DNA of 64,000 bases from Annulohypoxylon bovei var. microspora (lineage: Eukaryota > Ascomycota > Sordariomycetes > Xylariales > Hypoxylaceae). The stretch is taken from assembly GCA_022836615.1 (NCBI GenBank), contig MU405227.1:124001-188000 (forward strand). Reading direction: 5' to 3'. The translations under genes and the position numbers were made by a program. This document shows, one piece after another, positions 57,398-64,000 of this stretch. Numbering within the stretch: position 1 is the stretch's first letter; each line of letters begins with the position of its first letter. The notes under the pieces are model-generated. The model was not told the DNA's origin and did no database searches. It was given only the letters and a program-made list of their open reading frames with translations.

Positions 57398-57529
57398 GAC
57401 TCTACATAAATACGTGCGACCCCACATTAATTATAAATGTTAAGGTGCTTCCCCTACATAAACTGCAAAGTGCTACATACCTTACCTATGATGATCAATT
57501 TTTCATATATGATTTGGATTTGAATGATC

Positions 57530-57535
57530 TTTATT
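57530..57535 (-). terminator. Candidate polyadenylation signal for the LAD gene
   Basis: The minus strand reads AATAAA about 150 nt beyond the dehydrogenase stop codon, within an AT-rich stretch. Suggestive only. Confidence 0.35.
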
Positions 57536-57681
57536 ATGTTTCATTTTGTATTATTAGACTAAGGGAATATGTTCCAAGAGCAACCACATATACTCTGTAT
57601 CCGCCTTGCCTCTAACACTAATTATCCGTAGCCTTGTTACGGTCCTTACTCTTAATTATAACCTAACATTTCGTTCCTGAT

Positions 57682-58860
57682 CTAGTCTTCGCCTTTGATC
57701 TGAACTTTAATAGCACCGGTCTTAGGATCTGCTGCTGTGTTGAAGGCCTCGATGGCATCTTCAAGCTTAAATCGATGAGTGACAAGCTTCGTGAGGTCTA
57801 CCACGCCATTCTCGACTAATCGAATAGCTCGAGGCCATGTGTTGCAGTATCGGTATTGGAATTGCACGTCAATCTCCCGCGTGCTGGCCCGCATGAAGGG
57901 GAAGTTGATCTCGTTCTTTCCAACGCCAATCACGAACACCTTGCCTCCAAACTTGAGAGCCCATATAGCAGCCGTCACGCTGCTCTCGACTCCGGTACAC
58001 TCCAAAGCAATTGCTGGTTCTATACCGCCGAAAGACTCCACTATCTTCTTCGCTGACTCCTCTGCGCTCAACCGCTCTACTTTGTGTGTTATGACCGACG
58101 GGACGAGCTCCTTGGCGAACTTAAGTCGTCCTTCGTCGATGTCGGTGATGACTAAGGGACAAGCACCGGCAGCTTTGCAGCAGAGTAACGTGATCAATCC
58201 AATCGGTCCGGCACCGCAGACTAGTACCGGATCACCAAGCTTGACACCGCATCTCTGAATACCGGCCAGGGCAACACTCAGAGGCTCTAACATAGCTCCG
58301 TTCTCGTATGTCATATCTCCAATCTTGTGGCACCAAATAGCTAGATGGTTCACGTATCTCCTCAACAGGCCCGGGACAGGTGGGGTCGACAGGAACTCGA
58401 CCTTCTCGCAACCGTTGTATCGGCCAGTCAGGCAGGGTTCGCATGCGTTGCAAATAATGTTTGGTTCTATCGCGACTCGGTCTCCGACCTTCAAGTGTGT
58501 CACGGACGGGTGTACAGCGATGACTTGTCCGGCCGATTCATGTCCTAGGATATGATCATCCTCCACAACCATGGGTCCGATGGAGCCAGCATGCCAGAAG
58601 TGAACATCAGAGCTTTGTGGAGAGTTAGCAGGTCAGTCTCGGCCTAGTTAAAAAGAAATATTAAAAAAGGCTACTCGCCCGCATATTCCGGTGCTCTTGA
58701 TAGCAACAGTAACCTCGCCGGGTTTCAAGCTTTCTCCCTTCTGCACGTCCTCCACCGTTGGCCCAGTTTCGGTAATCCATAGCTTGTGAGCGGGGTTCGT
58801 GAAGACTCCGATGTTCGCCTTCGTAGGTTTCACGACAGTCTCGACAGCGGTTGAGCTCAT
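57682..58860 (-). CDS. L-arabinitol 4-dehydrogenase
   Basis: Zinc-dependent, NAD+-linked medium-chain dehydrogenase that oxidises L-arabinitol to L-xylulose in the fungal pentose catabolic pathway. Exons on the minus strand, 58679-58860 and 57682-58612, give 370 residues. Catalytic zinc ligands are C60 (in GICGSD), H85 and E86 (LGHESAG). The structural zinc cysteines CNACEPCLTGRYNGC are present. The Rossmann motif VCGAGPIGLI is followed by ITDIDEGRLKFAKE, where the Asp selects NAD+. PMVVEDDHILGHE, FLSTPPVPGLLRRYVNH and FQYRYCNTWPRAIRLVENG are strongly typical of LAD and distinguish it from xylitol dehydrogenase. The single intron must begin with GC: only the GCGAGT donor restores ICGSDVHFW, and GT alternatives give a stop. 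Upstream, GTGGGG at 59288-59293 fits the CreA repressor consensus SYGGRG. Firm identification; symbols in use include lad1/ladA. Confidence 0.95.
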
Positions 58861-60422
58861 ATTGACGGCAAACAGGTAGGATAACAGCAAAGGGGAGATG
58901 AGTGAAGACTGTCTCTTTCAGCTACGAATTTCGAGGTTTGAGAAAGGTTTAAGCTTCTAGAAGGGGGGGGAACTTTAAAAGAGGGGGCTATTTGACTATT
59001 ATTGTTTCCTGGCAGCTTCCTCTTTGTTTCCCCATTGTTTTTATCGAATCCAATACTTCTTCCACCAAACGTGGCTGACCCAAGACGATATGGTGTCCTT
59101 CATCTCCGGAGAACGGAAACCCCATGTTTTAGCTACTATACCAAAAGTAGATCACGATCTAATACGGCCACCGAGTCGTAGCTCCCCCTAGATCGGGAAG
59201 AAATTTTCTAAAACTGGATTGCCCATAGGAGGGACCTCATCGGTTCCTCGTAAAGGTAGGAAAAGCTACTGTTTTGATTGAGGGGATGTGGGGTGTCTGG
59301 AATTGGAGATGGGAATACGATAATGTGACGTTCGGTCGGTATATATCCGATTAAAACGGGGATGTGTGGAAGACAAGACAGAGGTTTATATCGTCGATGT
59401 TGTTTGCCGCACCAATTAATTGCGTCACTCAGCACATCGTCAAATCTAGTCCCCGCATAAGCTTCCATCACGCGGTCGATATTCACACAGTAGCGCGCCT
59501 CACAACGGGTAAGCTAGCACCCTTTCCTTGTAAGTGTGCCACGTAATTACCTACCTAGGTATTGTCCGGCGGGAGTCCACCACGATTTTAAGGGCCCATC
59601 GTTAACCATGTTCATCTAGGTAGGATGCCGAATTTGCTCACAGCTACCTACACAGTTATAGCTACCTATGTACCTAGTAGCGAGCTTATCTTTGTGTGCT
59701 AGGAGGGTTGTGCTAAGACCCCTTGGCGGTCCGTCGAGGCGCGTATAACCCCGCGAATAGGAGCCGCTGCTTGTCCTTGAGGCGCACAAAGATCTAGAAT
59801 CTAACGAGTCCTCGCGATATATCTAGCATGGGAAGCCCGGATCTGCGGTCACTGCGCACGCCTAATTAAGCCCGATTTCCCTTCCGGTGTCTAGAGACTA
59901 GAGTGCACAGCATGGAGGGTTTTCATGTGCAACAGTGCGAGTGCGGGACCCATTCCTTGATGTCTATCTACCGAGGTAGAAGGAAAGGTAGAATTTGCAA
60001 ACTCGAAGTTTTATACATAAACAAGCAGCAAGCAACTATTTCGAGCTATGATGGGGTATGTCTTAATTGACAGTTGCACATATAATGTAGTGGAAGGTGT
60101 TCCACTTTATAGGGCTCTATACTAGAGGTCTAGCGGTTTGCTGGGGCTACTTAAATTTCCAAGCCATTTCCAAGGTTTGCAAGATTACTAAGATATTGTT
60201 AGTAAGCATCCACACCTGCTCAAAACCTAAAATCAGATGAGGGTAAAGGGTGGAACCATTTTCCTCTCATCCTAAAATAACCATACAATATCTAGCACCA
60301 GCGAATCTTACCTTATAAAAACATTTATATTTTATATAAAACTATACCATTAATCAGAAATTCCGACTACTGCCATTTATACTTTGAGCCTGTTAATTAC
60401 TCAACTTGACATATTTTTAAAA
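58861..60422. promoter_or_regulatory. Divergent region between the LAD gene and the CCCH-protein gene
   Basis: 1.56 kb separating two divergent genes. No gene supported. Next to the LAD start there are G-runs (AAGGGGGGGG, GAGGGGG) and a CreA-like GTGGGG at 59288-59293, plausible for carbon catabolite repression. CCTAGG palindrome copies lie at 59547-59562 and 59615-59628. The last 150 bp before 60423 are AT-rich. Confidence 0.5.
59547..59562. repeat. CCTAGG palindrome copy
   Basis: TTACCTACCTAGGTA in the LAD/CCCH intergenic region; another, shorter copy (CATCTAGGTAGGA) follows some 55 bp later. Confidence 0.75.
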
Positions 60423-62044
60423 ATGTCCGGAAGTGAATCTATTAACGATAGCGCCAACTATTTAACCCGCGTCGAGAGTTTCCATCGACTCGACAATGAA
60501 AGAGAGGATATGTTAAAAGAATTAATAACTAAATACCAAGACCTTGAACAACGCTTCCAAAGTAAATGCAGGCAACATGACAACGAAGCCCAGACACGCA
60601 GTCTTTACCAGGAACAAGCCAACGAAGCTAATAAGAAACTTATTGATATACAACATAGAACGGTAACCTTTCCAATATAGGCTCTAAAACATCACGTGAT
60701 GATCCATGCTCACGTTGAATAGGAGATTAATTCATTTGTATTTGCAATTATCGACGGCGATGGCGCTGTATTTCGTGAAGACTGGATTATAAAGGGTGCC
60801 GAAGGTGGCGTCATAGCTGCCCAACAGCTACGCCTCGATATTAAAACCCATCTTAAAAATATTTATCCTGATGTTAATGTGGACCTTTGGAATATTATTG
60901 TCCAGATTACCCTCAACCTCGAAGGCCTTTCCAGGAAACTTGAAAAGGTCGGGCTTGCAAAGAATTTCTACAACCTGCCCGATTTTACTCGAGGCTTCAG
61001 CCGTGCTCAAGGACTTTTCTCCATCATCGACGTCGGCTGGGGCAAGGAACAGGCCGATTTTAAAGTCCGGGAGACGTTACGCCTCATGGTCCATAACTTA
61101 CAGTGCAAGCACATTGTCTTCGGTCCTTGTCACGACAGGGGCTACATAGTGGAACTCAGACCTTATCAACTTGATACCTTGATATCCACAAAGCTTTCGC
61201 TGCTCGAAACTACCACTGCACCGCGCGACTTCCAGGAGCTTCGATTTCGCAGAGTTAGATTTAATGATGTGTTTCGCTCTGAACCCTTACCGGATGGCCC
61301 CCCGCCACCGTCTTCGCCTCCGCCTCCCGTTATGTTGTCGCCGATGCAACCCATGAATCTTTCCGGCACTGCCTCTAGAAATACCCCCGACCTTACCTCT
61401 AGCATTCCCCCTCGTATTACTTCTAATATTACCTCTATTAAGAGCAGCCCTTCTCCAACTTTTAAAGAATCTAGAAAATTTATGAGTACCCCGGACGACT
61501 CGGCAAGATCAACCGCTCCTCCGCTCAAATACTACTTAGTTAATGTCAGGGGGGACCGTGTCGATGAAGAGATCCCGCCTTCCGATGCCGACGCCGAGTT
61601 TCGCCTCCTAATGCGTACTAATAAAGAGAATGAAATCTTAGGGACACGGGGGCCTTGCAATCGATATCATTTAAATGGTAAATGCGATATCAGGCCATGC
61701 ATTTATTATCATGGAGAGCGCCTCGGCTTCAGTGAGCAGAACGTGCTAAAGAGAAAAGCTAGAAGCATGTTGTGTGGAAGAAAAAGTTCTTGCTGGAACA
61801 GCGACTGCTTTTGGGGCCATCACTGCAAGTTCGGCAGCAAGTGTTTACGTAGAGATTGTAATTTTTACCTTACCCATTCAGTGGATACGGTAAGTTACCT
61901 TTCGTCTCTCGTCTTTTCATTCAATTGCTTCTTAACATAAGTCTGGTGGTTTCATAAGAGTGAAGTTGGTTGAAGTAACCACTAAATAATTGGCTTTACA
62001 CTCTTTATCCCCTACGTGTCTAGGTACCTTGCGAATCCGGCTAA
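60423..62044 (+). CDS. CCCH zinc-finger protein with possible NYN/PIN-like domain
   Basis: Exons 60423-60662, 60723-61889 and probably 62024-62044, about 475 residues. Residues 1-80 form a coiled coil (LKELITKYQDLEQRFQSK). Residues 85-230 form a globular alpha/beta domain beginning SFVFAIIDGDGAVF, with a later strand GLFSIIDVGWGKEQADFKV (D183) and a final HIVFGPCHDRGYIVELRPY. An early Asp after a hydrophobic strand, a middle K-x-D-x-K helix and a late strand followed by H-D-x-G-Y resemble the acidic centre of PIN/NYN ribonuclease folds; that is my inference. A Pro/Ser-rich linker follows. The C-terminus has zinc fingers: C392-x8-C-x4-C-x3-H (CNRYHLNGKCDIRPCIYYH) and a Cys/His cluster CWNSDCFWGHHC plus CKFGSKCLRRDCNFYLTH. 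I recall a fungal family with this layout under a DUF label (perhaps DUF7923, not verified). Likely RNA-binding. The last exon is uncertain. Confidence 0.78.
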
Positions 62045-62973
62045 TATGGAAGCAGACACCAGCTGAGAAAATTTATGACGATGGCTCACGTGAGAGACTG
62101 TCTAAGAGGCCTTCCTTCTAGAGAGGGTGGCTGGCTGCTACTTCGTGGTGTCTACGAAAACGCCGCCGAGTCGTTGCTATCGGGGATTGGTTATTTTAAC
62201 ATTTTAATATCGAAACAAATTTGGTAACATGTACTTGGGAGGTCAAGGTTTTAGAAACTTGAATGGTTATTTATCTTTGTTAAAGGTGATGTGACTCACA
62301 TGGAGTGTTATATTCAAATGAGACATTCTTGATTATTCAACATAATCATAGGAATTTATATTTAAAGGCTGAAAAATCAACTTAGATGCCATCCAACTAT
62401 GTATTTGGTGGTATACGAGTTTCACAAGTTATCAACATAGTTGTCAGAATAAATTAGGTCATGCTTGACAAATTTAAGTATTTATGATCATATGTGCATA
62501 GTATTAAACCATTATATTCCAAATCACATGTGTTTATTCATTGGGTAATGACTCAGGATGAATTATGATTTCCCCCTATTCTCTACAGACCTGACTTACA
62601 GCCTGATGCTTTGTCTGATCTGACAATAAAGTCGTGAACCCCCTAAATGCTTAATAATCTTGGCTAGGTACTTAAGAACAATGTTCTTGTGACTGTTATA
62701 TTACAACGGCATGTACACAAAGCGAATTGTTTAATCCTATATTTGCTATGAAATAACTTGTTTGTCGTTTAACCATCTATTTTATCTTTCTGAAACTACT
62801 ATTGAAATCTTCAAGTACATAAACGTTCATATTTCCTTGAGTTTTTTGCTCTCCCTTACCAAAGATCTTACAATAAAAGACCCGCGACAAGTTATATTTA
62901 TTCGTACCTTGTCATTTTATAATTCCGATATTAAAGAAACTCAACTTTTACACAACACCTAACTTATTACGAA
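62045..62973. other. AT-rich intergenic region
   Basis: About 930 bp, noticeably AT-rich, between two plus-strand genes. No coding sequence is supported. It ends in the leader of the Skp1-like gene, with TTACACAACACCTAA-type sequence before the ATG. Confidence 0.5.
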
Positions 62974-63792
62974 ATGTCTGCTGCCAGCACTCTTACGCTC
63001 CACGCCAATGATGGTGTCGAGGTCACCATCAGCCGCGAAGCCGCCAAGCAGTCCCAGGTTCTGCAGGACATAATGGAGGACCTCCCCGAAGAGGAGACCA
63101 GCCTCCCCATCCCCATCTCCGCAGCCTCCGGCGAGACCCTCAAGATGATCGTCGAGTGGTGCGAACATCGCGTTTCCGAGTTGGAGGATGAGACGCCCGA
63201 GAAGGAGCTGGAACAAGCTGCTGCGCTATTGGCGATTGACGTGGCCGAAGAGGAATATGAGGAGAATGAAGAATATGAGGAGAATGAGGAATATGAGGAA
63301 AGTGAGGAAAATGAGGAATTACCCGAGATGTCCGACCCTGAGACCGGTATCTACATGTCCGACACGAACGACTCTGATGCAGAATATGATCCCGACTATG
63401 TTATCCACTATGATGAAGACTATGATGAAGACTATGATGACTTTGAGGAGGATGAGTTTTGGCAGAGGCAATGGCGATGGGACGAGGGAAACTTCAAAGA
63501 ACAGGTCAGGCTTCACCGGAGGAAGGAACCCGGGGTGCCGCTCTGGGACCAAAATTTCCTTGCCACGCTCGGCCAGGCGCAACTCTGCGCCCTCATAGTA
63601 GCCGTCAACTTCATGGACGTTCCGCGCCTGCAGACCTTCGTCGCGAAGACCATCGCGAAGGCGATCAAGAACATGGAGACGGAAGAGATGAGAGTCTACT
63701 TCGGCATCGAGAACGACCTTACGACTGAGGAGGAAGAGAACATTCGCAAAGAGATGGCGTGGGCTACCTCCCTTGGCTTACCTGAGGAGTGA
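62974..63792 (+). CDS. Divergent Skp1-like protein with large acidic insertion
   Basis: Single-exon, 272 residues. Residues 8-90 match the Skp1 BTB/POZ half: VTISREAAKQSQVLQDIME, a proline-containing LPIPISAASGETLKMIVEWCEHR, and AAALLAIDVA. Residues 90-162 are an extra, extremely acidic stretch (EEYEEN repeats, then DEDYDEDYDDFEEDE) with no counterpart in canonical Skp1, which is about 160-170 residues. The C-terminal Skp1 dimerisation/F-box-binding half resumes with PLWDQNFLATLGQAQLCALI, VAVNFMDVPRLQTFVAKTIA and ends NDLTTEEEENIRKEMAW. Skp1 links Cul1 to F-box proteins in SCF ubiquitin ligases; whether this paralogue still does so is unknown. The usual helix-8 end WCE is replaced by WATSLGLPEE, so F-box binding may be altered. 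The start fits a Kozak context (GAAATGTCT). AATAAA lies 99 nt after the stop. Confidence 0.88.
   Translation: MSAASTLTLHANDGVEVTISREAAKQSQVLQDIMEDLPEEETSLPIPISAASGETLKMIVEWCEHRVSELEDETPEKELEQAAALLAIDVAEEEYEENEEYEENEEYEESEENEELPEMSDPETGIYMSDTNDSDAEYDPDYVIHYDEDYDEDYDDFEEDEFWQRQWRWDEGNFKEQVRLHRRKEPGVPLWDQNFLATLGQAQLCALIVAVNFMDVPRLQTFVAKTIAKAIKNMETEEMRVYFGIENDLTTEEEENIRKEMAWATSLGLPEE
63250..63319. repeat. 18-bp in-frame acidic coding minisatellite
   Basis: Units of GAGGAATATGAGGAGAAT type repeat three to four times and encode Glu-Glu-Tyr-Glu-Glu-Asn. A second short Asp/Glu/Tyr repeat (GATGAAGACTAT) follows at about 63411-63440. Unit length keeps the reading frame, so expansion probably created part of the insertion. 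Confidence 0.85.
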
Positions 63793-64000
63793 GCGAATTG
63801 GGCTTTTGTGAGCCGTGCCGAAGTTACCTGCTTAAGTACCTAGGTCCTAGGTAGATAGGCGCGTAAGTCGTCCTATACGAAGATACTGCAAATAAAATTA
63901 TATCTAGCATCCGTATCAGAATGTAATAAAGTCAGCTAATAAGTCAGAAGTCTTGTCGTGAATTCTTAAGTGCTAGAAATGTACCTACCTAGGTAACTTG
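63793..64000. other. 3' flank of the Skp1-like gene to window end
   Basis: Contains a polyadenylation signal and two CCTAGG palindrome copies (about 63837-63855 and 63982-63997). No gene. Confidence 0.6.
63891..63896 (+). terminator. Candidate polyadenylation signal of the Skp1-like gene
   Basis: Perfect AATAAA about 100 nt beyond the stop codon in an AT-rich context. Confidence 0.5.

Larger units (their letters stand above)
57094..57681. other. Intergenic region between ATP20 and the LAD gene
   Basis: Both neighbours are on the minus strand, so this holds the ATP20 promoter and the 3' end of the dehydrogenase gene. The part next to the ATP20 start is a strong purine (AAG/GGA) tract on the plus strand, i.e. 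a pyrimidine-rich leader on the coding strand. No gene. Confidence 0.55.

Overview
The window looks like a nuclear contig of a filamentous ascomycete (Pezizomycotina, most likely Sordariomycetes). The support is: short spliceosomal introns (about 50-130 nt) with GTNNGT-type donors, CTAAC/CTGAC-type branch points and YAG acceptors; strictly monocistronic genes on both strands; Kozak-like starts; and fungus-specific families (SFP1-type zinc-finger regulator, LaeA-like methyltransferase, L-arabinitol dehydrogenase, Ral2-like kelch/BTB). No bacterial-style operons, CRISPR array, intact transposon or convincing tRNA/rRNA gene was found. All exon models were built by eye from reading frame, splice motifs and family resemblance; every total is a multiple of three.

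Left part (1-19 kb): RPB10 (+), a roughly 4 kb gene-poor stretch, a seven-exon fungus-specific protein with a Trp/Cys/Leu-rich helical repeat region (+), a Bap31/Yet3-type ER membrane protein (-), tRNA-dihydrouridine synthase 3 (-), a single-exon kelch protein (+) and, convergent to it, the respiratory supercomplex factor RCF2 (-). Next comes an 8.3 kb gene-poor stretch, which is the upstream region of an SFP1-type C2H2 regulator of ribosome biogenesis (26.9-29.8 kb).

Middle part (30-41.4 kb): a Ral2-like kelch/BTB gene (-) is divergent from CDC20 (+, APC/C activator), followed by TOA1 (+, TFIIA large subunit) with an unusually long first intron. Growth control (SFP1, Ral2-like), cell-cycle exit (CDC20) and basal transcription (TOA1, RPB10) are therefore loosely grouped, but this is probably ordinary housekeeping synteny rather than a functional cluster.

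Right part (41.4-64 kb): a 9.4 kb gene-free stretch, then a LaeA-like SAM-dependent methyltransferase (+) with ambiguous tandem 3' splice sites, another 4 kb gap, ATP synthase subunit g (-), L-arabinitol 4-dehydrogenase (-, with a GC-AG intron), a CCCH zinc-finger protein with a possible PIN/NYN-like domain (+), and a divergent Skp1 paralogue with a large acidic insertion (+).

No new multi-gene system is visible. The most novel single loci are the NYN-like/CCCH protein and the acidic Skp1-like protein. At the DNA level, a dispersed palindrome centred on CCTAGG (long form TACCTACCTAGGTAGGTA) recurs across the intergenic regions.
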